Shown: one piece after another, positions 43,390-52,075 of the stretch
Layout: each line of letters opens with the position of its first letter
How positions within the stretch are numbered: the stretch's first letter is position 1
Assembly (NCBI RefSeq): GCF_018390695.1
Contig: NZ_JAHBGF010000016.1
Location: forward strand, 124,001-188,000
Reading direction: 5' to 3'
Length of the DNA stretch: 64,000 bases
DNA from: Ancylobacter sonchi
Lineage (GTDB): Bacteria > Pseudomonadota > Alphaproteobacteria > Rhizobiales > Xanthobacteraceae
The notes under the pieces: model-generated
The model's database searches: none
Told to the model about the DNA's origin: nothing
The model's input: the letters and a program-made list of their open reading frames with translations, nothing else
Program-made: the position numbers and the translations under genes

Positions 43390-44631
43390 TCACACTCCCG
43401 CATACATGCGGCCGGGGCTCAGCACCCGGCTCGGGTCGAAACCGTCCTTCATCCGCTTCACCAGCGCGCCGGTGACGGGATCGAGCGGCTGGAACACCTC
43501 CAGCGCCGCGCGGGTGGCGGCATCGGCGCGGATCAGCGTCGCATGCCCGCCCGACTGCGGCCCGCCGACGGCGGCGAGCACGCCGCGCACCAGCTCGGCG
43601 CGCGGATCGGCGTCAGGCATCTCGATCCAGATCAGCCCGCCGGCCCAGTCGTAGAAGCAGGCGCCGCCCGCCTCGGCGACGGCGACGCCGATGGCGGAGG
43701 CCTTCATCGGCGCGGTCGAGACCCGCCAGACCGCCCGCTTATGGTCGCCGGCGAAGGGCTCGACGTCGCGCAGCGCCCGCCACAGCGCGGCGGAGCTCTC
43801 GGCCTCCAGCCGCCCGAGCGTGCCGAAACCGGCGAGCAGCCCTTCGAGCTTCTCGCGGCGATGGCGGATCGAGGGCGGCACGCCCTCCAGCCGCAGCGCC
43901 GTCACCGAGCTGCCGGCGAGCGCCAGGGCGGGAATGTGCCCGGTGACGCCGAACGGCACATGCGCGGCGCCGGAGACGTCGTAGAACGAGCCGACCGCCG
44001 CGCTCATCGCCTTCGCCGCCGTGGCGTCGTCGAGGCCGTAGATCAGCAGCGTCTCCAGCGTCTCCGGGCGCGGCAGCACCTTGATGGTCAGCTCGGTGAA
44101 GGCGGCGAGCGTGCCATAGGAGCCGGACAGGCCGCGCGGCAGGTCGTAGCCGGTCACGTTCTTCACCACCCGGCCGCCGGCCTTGAACGCTTCGCCGCGC
44201 CCCGACACCGCGCGCAGGCCGAGCGCATGGTCGCGGGCGGCGCCGGCGGAGGGACGGCGGGGACCGGCGAGATTGGTCGCCATCAGTCCGCCCAGCGTGC
44301 CCTCGCCGCGCGGACGGCCGAGCAGCGGGCCGTAATCCATCGGCTCGAACGCCATCATCTGGTTGGAGGCCACCAGCAGCGCCTCGATCTCGGCCACCGG
44401 GGTGCCGGCCTTGGCGCTCAGCACCAGCTCGGCCGGCTCGTAGAGGCTCACCCCGGTGAGCGCGGAGAGATCGAGCGTGGCGTCGGTCTGGATGTGGCGA
44501 CCGAGCGCCTGCTTGGAGCCAGAGCCGGCGACATCGAGGGTTCGGCCTTCGGAAACCGCCCAGCGGACGGTCTCGACGACGTCGGCTTCATCGCGGGCTC
44601 GGAGGCGGTCGGCGGTGGTCGGCGGGGTCAT
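43390..44631 (-). CDS. glcE: glycolate oxidase FAD-binding subunit GlcE
   Basis: GlcE is the second FAD-linked subunit of glycolate dehydrogenase. The 413-residue protein has the PCMH-type FAD fold (AGSGSKQALGRHI near residue 35, GTLGGLMATNLAGPRR near 110) and the AVSGRGEAFKAGGRVVKNVTGYDL motif typical of GlcE. Its stop overlaps or nearly touches glcF, so the two are coupled. It is separated from the amidohydrolase gene by 24 bases. Confidence 0.94.
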   Translation of the reverse strand: MTPPTTADRLRARDEADVVETVRWAVSEGRTLDVAGSGSKQALGRHIQTDATLDLSALTGVSLYEPAELVLSAKAGTPVAEIEALLVASNQMMAFEPMDYGPLLGRPRGEGTLGGLMATNLAGPRRPSAGAARDHALGLRAVSGRGEAFKAGGRVVKNVTGYDLPRGLSGSYGTLAAFTELTIKVLPRPETLETLLIYGLDDATAAKAMSAAVGSFYDVSGAAHVPFGVTGHIPALALAGSSVTALRLEGVPPSIRHRREKLEGLLAGFGTLGRLEAESSAALWRALRDVEPFAGDHKRAVWRVSTAPMKASAIGVAVAEAGGACFYDWAGGLIWIEMPDADPRAELVRGVLAAVGGPQSGGHATLIRADAATRAALEVFQPLDPVTGALVKRMKDGFDPSRVLSPGRMYAGV

Positions 44632-44655
44632 GGTCGGCTCACTCGCGGGCGGTCA

Positions 44656-46071
44656 TCAGAACGGGAGGGCGGCAAGGCGCGCCGCATGTCGGTTGTGCTC
44701 GGCGATCACCGCCGGCAGGTCGATGGTGACGATCTCGCCACGCTCCACCACCGGCCTTCCCTGCACCACCGTCCAGCTGGCACGGTGCGGGCCGGTGAAC
44801 AGCGTCGCGGCGACCGGATCGGCCAGCCCGCCGGCAAAGGCGAGGTCGTCGAGGCGGAAGGCGGTGAAGTCGGCGCATTTGCCGGGTGCCAGCGCGCCGA
44901 TGTCGTCGCGCCCCAGCACGGCGGCGCCGCCCAGCGTCGCCAGCTCCAGCGCCCGCCGGGCGGTCATCCATTCATGGTCGCGCGAGGGATCGGAGGTCGA
45001 CAGCGTGGTGTCCGGCCCTTCCGGCGGGCGCAGGCTGATCTGCAGCCGCGCCAGCAGCATCGCCTGGCGCGCCTCGCCGAGCATGTGGTTGGAATCGTTG
45101 GAGGCCGAGCCGTCGACGCCAAGGCCGACTTTCACCCCGGCGCGGCCATAGGCCATCACCGGCGCGATGCCGGAGGCGAGCCGCATATTGGAGGAGGGAC
45201 AGTGGCACACCCCGACCCCGGCGCCGGCGAAGCAGCCGATCTCGTGGTCGTTCACATGCACCGCATGGGCGAACCAGACATCCGGCCCCAGCCAGCCGAG
45301 TTCCTCCATATAGGCGACCGGCCGCTTGCCGAAGCGCTCCAGCGTGTAGCGCTCCTCGTCGATGGTCTCGGCGAGGTGGGTGTGCAGGCGCACGCCGTGG
45401 CGGCGGGCCAGCGCCGCGCTGTCGCGCATCAGCTCCGGCGACACCGAGAAGGGCGAGCAGGGGGCCAGCGCGATCTGCAGCATCGAACCCGGCGCGGCGT
45501 CGTGATAGGCGCCGATCACCCGCTCGCTATCGGCGAGGATGTCGTCCTCGCGCTCGACGCAGCTGTCCGGCGGCAGGCCGCCACGGCTCTCGCCGAGCGA
45601 CATCGAGCCGCGCGAGACCATGAAGCGCAGCCCGATCTCGCGGGCGGCGCCGATCTGGTCGTCGACCCGGCAGCCATTGCGGAACACATAGGCGTGGTCG
45701 AAGGCGGTGGTGCAGCCGGACAGAGCGAGCTCGGCGAGGCCGACCAGCGTCGCGGTACGCGAGGCTTCCGGCGTGCGGGCGCCCCAGATGCGGTAATGCG
45801 CCTTCAGCCAGCGGAACAGGTTGGTGTTCTGCGCCGCCGGCAGGTTGCGGGTCAGCGTCTGGTCGAGATGGTGGTGGCAATTGACCAGCCCGGGCAGCAC
45901 CACATGGCCGGAAAGGTCGATCACCCGGTCGGCGGTGGCCGGCAGGGTCTCGGATGGCCCCACCGCCTCGATCCTGCCGTCGCGCGCGAAAACGCCGCCG
46001 CCGGGAATCTCCCGGCGCGCCCCGTCCATGGTGACGAGGATGTCGGCATTCCTCGCGAGCAGCGTCGCCAC
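44656..46071 (-). CDS. 8-oxoguanine deaminase-like amidohydrolase
   Basis: A 471-residue metal-dependent amidohydrolase of the AtzB/TrzN/8-oxoguanine-deaminase group. Metal ligands are visible: HxH in NCHHHLDQTLTRNLP (near 66-68), His in RLHTHLAET, His in FAHAVHVND and Asp in GLGVDGSASND. The stretch HHLDQTLTRNLPAAQNTNLF plus WLKAHYRIW fits 8-oxoguanine deaminases best. A true triazine hydrolase is less likely. I start at a GTG at 46071 because GAGGA lies seven bases upstream and the gene then begins 14 bases after glcD. Its place inside the glc operon is unusual. Confidence 0.85.
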   Translation of the reverse strand: MATLLARNADILVTMDGARREIPGGGVFARDGRIEAVGPSETLPATADRVIDLSGHVVLPGLVNCHHHLDQTLTRNLPAAQNTNLFRWLKAHYRIWGARTPEASRTATLVGLAELALSGCTTAFDHAYVFRNGCRVDDQIGAAREIGLRFMVSRGSMSLGESRGGLPPDSCVEREDDILADSERVIGAYHDAAPGSMLQIALAPCSPFSVSPELMRDSAALARRHGVRLHTHLAETIDEERYTLERFGKRPVAYMEELGWLGPDVWFAHAVHVNDHEIGCFAGAGVGVCHCPSSNMRLASGIAPVMAYGRAGVKVGLGVDGSASNDSNHMLGEARQAMLLARLQISLRPPEGPDTTLSTSDPSRDHEWMTARRALELATLGGAAVLGRDDIGALAPGKCADFTAFRLDDLAFAGGLADPVAATLFTGPHRASWTVVQGRPVVERGEIVTIDLPAVIAEHNRHAARLAALPF

Positions 46072-46085
46072 GTTCCCGTCCTCGC

Positions 46086-47630
46086 TCAGAACCGCGGAAT
46101 GTCGGGGAACGGCACCTGCCCCCGGCTGATATGCATGCGCCCCAGCTCGGCGCAGCGATGCAGCTGCGGGAACATCTTGCCAGGGTTGAGCAGCCCGTCG
46201 GCGTCGAAGGCGCATTTCAGCCGCTGCTGGTGCGCGAGATCGGTCTCGTCGAACATCGAAGGCATCAGATCGCGCTTTTCCACCCCGACGCCGTGCTCGC
46301 CGGTGAGCACGCCGCCTACCTCGACGCAGAGCAGCAGGATGTCGCGGCCGAACGCCTCGGCGCGCTCCAGCTCGCCCGGCTTGTTGGCGTCGTAGAGGAT
46401 CAGCGGGTGCAGGTTGCCGTCGCCGGCATGGAACACGTTGGCGCAGGCCAGCCCGTATTTCGCCGACATGTCGATCATGCCGGACAGCACGCGCGGCAGC
46501 GCCTTCCTCGGGATGGTGCCGTCCATGCAGTAATAGTCCGGCGAGATCCGCCCGACCGCCGGGAAGGCCGCCTTGCGGCCGGCCCAGAACGCCATGCGCT
46601 CCTCCTCGCTGGTGGAGGCGCGCAGCGTCATGCAGCCAAGGCCCGAGGCGATCTCGGACACCCGGCCGATCAGGTGGTTCACCTCGGCTTCCGGGCCGTC
46701 CAGCTCGACGATCAGCAGCGCCTCGACATCGAGCGGGTAGCCGACCTTCACGAAGGCCTCGGCCGCCTCGATGGCAAGCTTGTCCATCATCTCCATGCCG
46801 CCGGGGATGATGCCGGCGGCGATGATGGAGGCGACGCATTCGCCGGCCGCTTCCGAGGAGGGGAAGCCGACCAGCACCGCCCGCGCGGTCTCCGGCTTCT
46901 TGAGGATGCGCACCGTCACTTCGGTGACGACGCCGAGGAGCCCTTCCGAGCCGACGATCAGGCCGAGCAGGTCGAGCCCGCCGGAATCGAGATGCTGGCC
47001 GCCGAGGCGCATCACCTCGCCGGTGATCAGCACCATCTCGACGCCCATGACGTTGTTGGTGGTGAGGCCGTATTTCAGGCAGTGCACGCCGCCGGAATTC
47101 TCCGCCACATTGCCGCCGATGGTGCAGGCGATCTGCGAGGAAGGGTCGGGCGCATAATAGAAGCCGTTATGCATCACCGCATTGGTGATGCCGAGATTGG
47201 TCACGCCCGGCTGGGCGGTCACGGTGCGGTTGTCGAAGTCGATGTCGAGGATGGCGTTGAACTTGCCCATGCCGAGCAGGATGGCGTCCTCCAGCGGCAG
47301 CGCGCCGCCCGACAGCGAGGTGCCCGCGCCGCGCGGCACCACCCGCACGCCGTTGGCGTGGCAATAGGCCAGCACCTTCGACACCTGCGCGGTGGTGGAG
47401 GGCAGCACCACGGCGAGCGGCAGCTGCCTGTAGGCGGTCAGCCCGTCGCTCTCATAGGGGCGCATCTCGATCTCGGTGTCGATCACCCCCTCGCCCGGCA
47501 CGATGGCGCGCAGATCGGCGATGATCGCCGCCCGCCGCGCCAGCACGTCGCGCTTGGGCTCGGGCATGACGAGCGCGTGGTACTCGACATCCCCCGCCGC
47601 GTGCGCGGCCGATCCCTCTGGCTGGGACAT
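46086..47630 (-). CDS. glcD: glycolate oxidase subunit GlcD
   Basis: GlcD is the catalytic FAD subunit that oxidises glycolate to glyoxylate. The 514-residue protein has the FAD-binding PRGAGTSLSGGALP and CTIGGNVAENSGGVHCLKYG, and the C-terminal cap with VFHAGDGNLHPLIL and GVLTGEHGVGVEKRD. GGGAGG lies seven bases before the ATG at 47630. It is the first gene of glcD-amidohydrolase-glcE-glcF-ABM, downstream of the dyad at 47685. Confidence 0.95.
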   Translation of the reverse strand: MSQPEGSAAHAAGDVEYHALVMPEPKRDVLARRAAIIADLRAIVPGEGVIDTEIEMRPYESDGLTAYRQLPLAVVLPSTTAQVSKVLAYCHANGVRVVPRGAGTSLSGGALPLEDAILLGMGKFNAILDIDFDNRTVTAQPGVTNLGITNAVMHNGFYYAPDPSSQIACTIGGNVAENSGGVHCLKYGLTTNNVMGVEMVLITGEVMRLGGQHLDSGGLDLLGLIVGSEGLLGVVTEVTVRILKKPETARAVLVGFPSSEAAGECVASIIAAGIIPGGMEMMDKLAIEAAEAFVKVGYPLDVEALLIVELDGPEAEVNHLIGRVSEIASGLGCMTLRASTSEEERMAFWAGRKAAFPAVGRISPDYYCMDGTIPRKALPRVLSGMIDMSAKYGLACANVFHAGDGNLHPLILYDANKPGELERAEAFGRDILLLCVEVGGVLTGEHGVGVEKRDLMPSMFDETDLAHQQRLKCAFDADGLLNPGKMFPQLHRCAELGRMHISRGQVPFPDIPRF

Positions 47631-47684
47631 GGCGATCCTCCCGTACGGTCATTCGACCCGTTCTAGAGAACCAATGCACCGCCT

Positions 47685-47705
47685 CTGGTAAAAAATCTAG
47701 ACCAG
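47685..47705. promoter_or_regulatory. LysR-type T-N11-A dyad upstream of glcD
   Basis: CTGGT and ACCAG form an interrupted dyad with exactly 11 bases between the inner T and A, the classic geometry of a LysR-type activator site. It lies 55-75 bases upstream of the glcD start in an AT-rich stretch. TCTAGA occurs here (47696-47701) and again at 47662-47667. GntR-type control of glc genes is known in E. coli, so the regulator class is open. Confidence 0.5.
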
Positions 47706-47845
47706 CGCCCCTTATCTGTTGGTCGAGACCGATCAATTCGCCGCGCCATGGCATGGGGTGACTTGCGCCGGATCAAGGCGAGGATCACCTCATGGAGAGA
47801 AGAAGGAGCATGCTTGTGCATGCCGCGAGAGAGGAGAAACGTCCG

Positions 47846-48253
47846 ATGACCGCCCACCCGTCCGCCGTTGCCGCCACCCTGAAGCGCATCCGCCTCCATC
47901 TCGCCCGCTCGAAGGAGTTTCCGGAGGGCAGCGCGCGGTACGGCTATGAATTCGTCGCTCCGCTCGACGAGACCGGCCATATCGACCTGGCGGCCTGGCG
48001 CCTCGCCCGCGAGGAATGCACGGTGCGCCGATTCTGGGGCAATGAGCGGCCGGAGGAAGGGCGGCTGATCCATCGCGCCGGCGGCGCCAATGGCGCGACC
48101 TGGGTGTTCGACTACGACCAGGGCGCGGCGGAGGATGACGAGGCGGGCTACCGCTTCGGCGACCACGCCTTCGCGCCGGGCGAATATGTCTCGCTGCGCG
48201 ACGAGGACGGCGAGATGCATACCTTCAAGGTGGTGTCGGTCGAGGTCAATTAG
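47846..48253 (+). CDS. conserved hypothetical protein
   Basis: A 135-residue soluble protein beginning MTAHPSAVAATLKRIRLHLAR. It is acidic, with a repeated pattern of small beta-type segments (YGYEFVAPLDETGHIDL, AWRLAREECTVRRFW, EDGEMHTFKVVSVEVN). I recognise no catalytic motif. GAGGAG about nine bases before the ATG supports the start. Similar proteins occur singly in other rhizobia as far as I recall. Its 3' end overlaps the convergent gene by eight bases. Confidence 0.7.
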   Translation: MTAHPSAVAATLKRIRLHLARSKEFPEGSARYGYEFVAPLDETGHIDLAAWRLAREECTVRRFWGNERPEEGRLIHRAGGANGATWVFDYDQGAAEDDEAGYRFGDHAFAPGEYVSLRDEDGEMHTFKVVSVEVN

Positions 48254-48995
48254 GCGCGCGGACGGCGGCCGGGACCGCGGCGGTCTCGGTGGCCGGCGCG
48301 GTCGCCGGAGCACCGCTGCTGGTCGCCGGGCTCGCCACGGCGGGCACCGCCGCCGGCGGCGTGGTGGCGATCGGCGCGGCCGGCGCCACCGGGCGGGGCC
48401 GGCGCGGGCGCGGGGCCGGGCGGTCGATCATGCCGATGACCTGCTCGTGCAGCTCGGCCAATTTGTCGATGTTGAAATGGCCGATCTTGTCGTTGCCGCC
48501 CATGTTGATGTTCTGCACCTTGGGGCCGGCGACCGGCTTGCCGGAGCCCGAGGCGACGTAATAGTTCACCACCTTGCCGATGGAGGCCGAGGCGGTGGTC
48601 GGCGTCACCGGGTCGAAGGTGACGACCAGCGGCACCGGCACGCCCTCGCCGCTCACCTTGTTGCCCATATAGACCGCGGCGTCGGCGCCGAGCGAGTGGC
48701 CGACGATCACCACCGGCGAGGGGCGGCGCTTGCCGGCCTTGGCCTCGGCGACCGCGGCGGCCGACACCGCCTGCCAGTCGGCGTAGGAATGCACGGTGGC
48801 CTTGATGCCGCGCGCGTTCAGCTTCTTGGCGAGATCGTCCATGCCGAGCGAGAAGATGTTGGCGAGCCCGCGCAGCAGATAGACACGCGGCTTGGCATCC
48901 GGCTGGGCGGCGGTCTGGGCACCGGCGGGTGACGACATTGCGAGGGCGAGAACGAGGACGACGCACAGACCCCAAATACGCGCAAGCAATGTCAT
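48246..48995 (-). CDS. secreted alpha/beta-hydrolase-like (lipase-like) protein
   Basis: A 249-residue exported protein. The start MTLLARIWGLCVVLVLALAM is a Sec signal peptide, cut near AGAQ. The mature part has VYLLRGLANIFSLGMDDLA and the nucleophile elbow VIVGHSLGADAAVYMG, as in lipase-like alpha/beta hydrolases. The C-terminal 60 residues are a Pro/Ala-rich tail. The catalytic acid and His are not clear, so activity is uncertain. A longer start at 49031 is possible. Confidence 0.75.
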   Translation of the reverse strand: MTLLARIWGLCVVLVLALAMSSPAGAQTAAQPDAKPRVYLLRGLANIFSLGMDDLAKKLNARGIKATVHSYADWQAVSAAAVAEAKAGKRRPSPVVIVGHSLGADAAVYMGNKVSGEGVPVPLVVTFDPVTPTTASASIGKVVNYYVASGSGKPVAGPKVQNINMGGNDKIGHFNIDKLAELHEQVIGMIDRPAPRPRRPRPVAPAAPIATTPPAAVPAVASPATSSGAPATAPATETAAVPAAVRAPN

Positions 48996-49246
48996 GTTTC
49001 GATTCCCAAGCCGACCCAGCACAACTTTCATGCATCCGCCACATTTGGCAATGCAATCGAAAATTCCTAACGCGATCGGCATTGCCCGGCCGTTAATGCA
49101 TCCGTGTCACAGAAGCCCGTCCCGCGACCCGGTTTCGCACCCTGACGGGCCGAAGCGGCCTTGCCTTGCCATCGCCTCCGTGCAACCGCTGCGGCCGGGG
49201 TAAAGTTCCGCGCGATGGCGCCCGCGGCGCTTCAGGGAGGTTCGTC

Positions 49247-50629
49247 ATGGCCGATGTCACCGTGTCCGGCGCATCCGATGACCCGGCAAGCCCGCCATCC
49301 GGCGCATCACCCGCGATGCCGGCCTCGGGGCTGTCGCCGTTCCGCGACCATCCGCTGCGCGCCAGGGTGCTGGCGGAACTGCATGCTCGCCCCTTCGTGC
49401 CGGTGGCAACGCCGGCGCGGCTGCTTCACCTCGCCTTCCTGGTGAACCGCGACGAAGCCCGCGCCGACCGCGACGCCTTCGCCGCGCTGTGCGCCGCGCG
49501 CGGCCAGCCGGCGCCTTCTAAGCAGGCCAAGCAGCACCGCACCACCTTCGGCGGCGTGCATGTGCGCTGGGAGCGCCATGCCGAGTTCACCACCTACACC
49601 TGGGAATTGCCGGCGGAGGACATCGTCGAGGGCGGCTTGCCCTTCCATCCGTCCTCGGCGAGCCTGATGGCGTCGCTGGCGCATTTGCCGCAGCCGGGGC
49701 CGCTGCTGGTGGCGGTCGACCTGCACCTGACCACCGACACCGCCGATTCGCTCAGCCTCGAACGGCTGTTCGACCGCGCCAGCCTCGCGCGCTCGGATGT
49801 CGAGGATGGCTTCGCCGAGATCGCCACCGACTTCCAGCCGGATGTCGCCGGCTTCGTGCGCATCCTGGTGCGCGACCGCGGCATGACGCCGGATGCCGCC
49901 GGCGCCCTCGTGCAGCGGGTGCTGGAGATCGAGACCTACCGCACCCTCGCTTTGCTCGGCCTGCCGGAGGCGATGCGCCTCGCGCCCGCCATCGCCCGCG
50001 TCGAGGAGCGGCTGCGGGCGGTCACCACCGAGATGAAGAACACCGAGGGTCTCGCCGCCAATCACAAGCTGCTCGACGAGCTCACCTCGCTCGCCGCAGA
50101 AGTGGAGGCCGACGCCGCCGCCTCGCTGTTCCGCTTCGGCGCCAGCCGTGCCTATGACGAGATCGTCGGCCTGCGCCTGCGCACCATCGGCGAGCGGCCG
50201 ATCGCCGGCTTCCCGACCTGGCAGCAATTCCTCGCCCGTCGGCTGCAGCCGGCGATGCGCACCTGCGAGACCACCGAGCAGCGGCAGGCCAACCTGTCGC
50301 TCAAGCTCACCAGCGCCGCCAATCTGCTGCGCACCCGCGTCGACGTCGAGCTGGAGCAGCAGAATCGCGACCTGCTCTCCTCGATGAACAAGCGCGCCCG
50401 CATGCAGCTGCGCCTGCAGCAGACCGTCGAGGGTCTGTCGGTGGCGGCGATCTCCTATTACGTAGTCAGCCTGCTGCACCATGTGCTGGAGGGGCTGCAC
50501 GCCGCCGCCGAGCATGCCGGCCTGCACTACGATGTCGGCATCGCCACCGCGCTGGCCGTCCCCTTCGTGGTGCTGGCGATCTGGATGGTGGTGCGGCGCA
50601 TCCGTCGCGGCCATTTCGACGAAGGCTGA
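49247..50629 (+). CDS. DUF3422 family membrane protein
   Basis: A 460-residue protein of the DUF3422 family. It begins with a Ser/Pro-rich leader, then FRDHPLRARVLAELHARPF, HRTTFGGVHVRWERHAEFTT and, near the C-terminus, long helical segments (LRTRVDVELEQQNRDLLSSM). Two membrane helices (VAAISYYVVSLLHHVLEGL and GIATALAVPFVVLAIWMV) follow near the end. It is probably an inner-membrane protein with a large cytoplasmic N-terminal part. The function is unknown. GGGAGG precedes the ATG by seven bases. Confidence 0.85.
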   Translation: MADVTVSGASDDPASPPSGASPAMPASGLSPFRDHPLRARVLAELHARPFVPVATPARLLHLAFLVNRDEARADRDAFAALCAARGQPAPSKQAKQHRTTFGGVHVRWERHAEFTTYTWELPAEDIVEGGLPFHPSSASLMASLAHLPQPGPLLVAVDLHLTTDTADSLSLERLFDRASLARSDVEDGFAEIATDFQPDVAGFVRILVRDRGMTPDAAGALVQRVLEIETYRTLALLGLPEAMRLAPAIARVEERLRAVTTEMKNTEGLAANHKLLDELTSLAAEVEADAAASLFRFGASRAYDEIVGLRLRTIGERPIAGFPTWQQFLARRLQPAMRTCETTEQRQANLSLKLTSAANLLRTRVDVELEQQNRDLLSSMNKRARMQLRLQQTVEGLSVAAISYYVVSLLHHVLEGLHAAAEHAGLHYDVGIATALAVPFVVLAIWMVVRRIRRGHFDEG

Positions 50630-50645
50630 GCTCCGCAAAAGCACG

Positions 50646-50675
50646 AAGCCCGCCGCCGGTGAGGGCGACGGGCTC
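50646..50675 (-). terminator. probable terminator between convergent genes
   Basis: AGCCCGCCGCC pairs with GGCGACGGGCT (11 positions, one mismatch, six-base loop) between the DUF3422 gene and the lipoprotein gene. On the minus strand it is followed by TCGTGCTTTTG, so it best fits the end of the lipoprotein transcript. Confidence 0.45.
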
Positions 50676-50704
50676 GGATGGACGGCAAGCGGGCGCCGCT
50701 TCCG

Positions 50705-51799
50705 CTATTGCGAGAAGCCGCCGGTCGAGGGAGCCGGCGCGCCGATCCACTGCGTCCCGCCGCTCGACGAAGCCGAGGAGGACGCCGCCGGGGCCGGGCT
50801 GGTCTGCGGCGCGCCGATCATCGGCGAGGAGGCGGAGGCCGCCGGCGCAGTGGCGGCGGGAGCGGTCGCGGCAGGGGCCGGCGTGACCCGTGCCGGCGTG
50901 GTCGCGGCGGCGGCGGCGGGCGCCGCGGCGGGGCTCGCCTGAGCCGGGCGCGGCTGCGCCGGCTGCTGGGCCGGCCGGGCCTGGGCCGCCGGGCGCGGAC
51001 GGGTGGTGCGCCGCGCCTCGGCCGCGCCGGCCTGCGAATCGAAGCCGACATAGACGACGTAGCGCTCCAGCGCCTCCGGCGTCGGCAGCGGGAAGGTGAC
51101 GTCGTCGGCGACCAGGCCGAAATCCACCTGCATCACGCCCTGGCCGATCTCCACCGGCACCGCGTAGAGCTTGGTCCAAACCGGCTTCGGCGTCGGGCCT
51201 TCCTCGACCACGGCGAGACGCAGCGGCACCGTCACCTTGCCGGGGCCGCCCTTGGCGCCAAGCAGCACGCGGCCCTGGATGCCGACACGCATGTTCATGT
51301 CCGGGCGGGCGAAATGGCACTCGCGCGAGAAGGCGCCGAGATTGGCCTGGTAGCGGACGCCGCCCTCGGCGCCGCTATCGGTGACCTGCCAGCTGGCGGC
51401 ACCACCGCGCACCTGCACGCCGGGGCAGCTATAGTCGTCGGGATTGACGCCGGCGCTTGAATTGGCGCCGAGGCTGCCAGAGCCGGCCACCACGGTCTGC
51501 GCCGAGCCGGTGCCGCGCGCGGCGGTCACCGGAGCCGGCAAAGCGGGTGCGGCCGGCGCGGCGCGGCCGACGGCGGTCGGCCCGGAGGGCGAGCCGGCGG
51601 TCGGGGCGACGGTGGTGGTCTCCATGGTCGAGCCGAAACCGCCCTGGCCGTCGGTATTGCCGCCGCCCATCGGCCCCTCATTGCCGCCGCCGCCGAGGCC
51701 GCCGGCGCAACCCGCCAGCAGCAGCCCGAGAGCCGGCACGATGATGAGGCGGCGTGCGGAACCCGTCATCCCCGCGATGCCGAAAACGCCTTCACGCAT
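50705..51799 (-). CDS. lipoprotein with Ala/Pro-rich tail, hypothetical
   Basis: A 364-residue lipoprotein. A short basic leader and LIIVPALGLLLAGC give a lipobox with the modified Cys at residue 31. A Gly-rich and then Ala/Pro/Thr-rich linker follows. The middle domain (about 140-265) contains DDYSCPGVQVRGGAASWQV, YQANLGAFSRECHF and VTVPLRLAVVEEG, a beta-rich region I do not recognise by name. The last 100 residues are Ala/Pro/Gln/Ser low-complexity, ending GGTQWIGAPAPSTGGFSQ. I choose the ATG at 51799 because AGGGGAA lies seven bases upstream. Confidence 0.8.
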   Translation of the reverse strand: MREGVFGIAGMTGSARRLIIVPALGLLLAGCAGGLGGGGNEGPMGGGNTDGQGGFGSTMETTTVAPTAGSPSGPTAVGRAAPAAPALPAPVTAARGTGSAQTVVAGSGSLGANSSAGVNPDDYSCPGVQVRGGAASWQVTDSGAEGGVRYQANLGAFSRECHFARPDMNMRVGIQGRVLLGAKGGPGKVTVPLRLAVVEEGPTPKPVWTKLYAVPVEIGQGVMQVDFGLVADDVTFPLPTPEALERYVVYVGFDSQAGAAEARRTTRPRPAAQARPAQQPAQPRPAQASPAAAPAAAAATTPARVTPAPAATAPAATAPAASASSPMIGAPQTSPAPAASSSASSSGGTQWIGAPAPSTGGFSQ

Positions 51800-51945
51800 A
51801 GGCACGTTCCCCTGTCCTCCCGGCGTGACGCCCGCCCGCAACGCAGGAGGCGCCGCCGCCATGGCCGCCATACCGCGCTTTTTTCGCGTCATCCGCCGAT
51901 CCCAAAAGAGCATCCACCGCGAAAGCTGAACGGCCTTTGCGGCGA

Positions 51946-52016
51946 GAACATGCTCCAGTTCGTTGAATCCAGAGCGCTTTCCACCGATCGGGCCGCAAGG
52001 CCCGTCCGGTGGAAGC
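51946..52016. repeat. REP-like extragenic palindrome
   Basis: GAACATGCT (51946-51954) is followed by a long hairpin (51976-52016). In it TTCCACCG pairs with CGGTGGAA on the outside and GGGCC with GGCCC on the inside, around a GCAA tetraloop. It sits downstream of the M16 pair and upstream of the lipoprotein gene. GAACATGCT recurs twice in the gap at 54931-55229. Confidence 0.45.
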
Positions 52017-52075
52017 TCCAGTGCGGCCGCTCTTATAGCAAAGCAAGGCCGCGCGGGGGAACCGGGGATGAGCGC

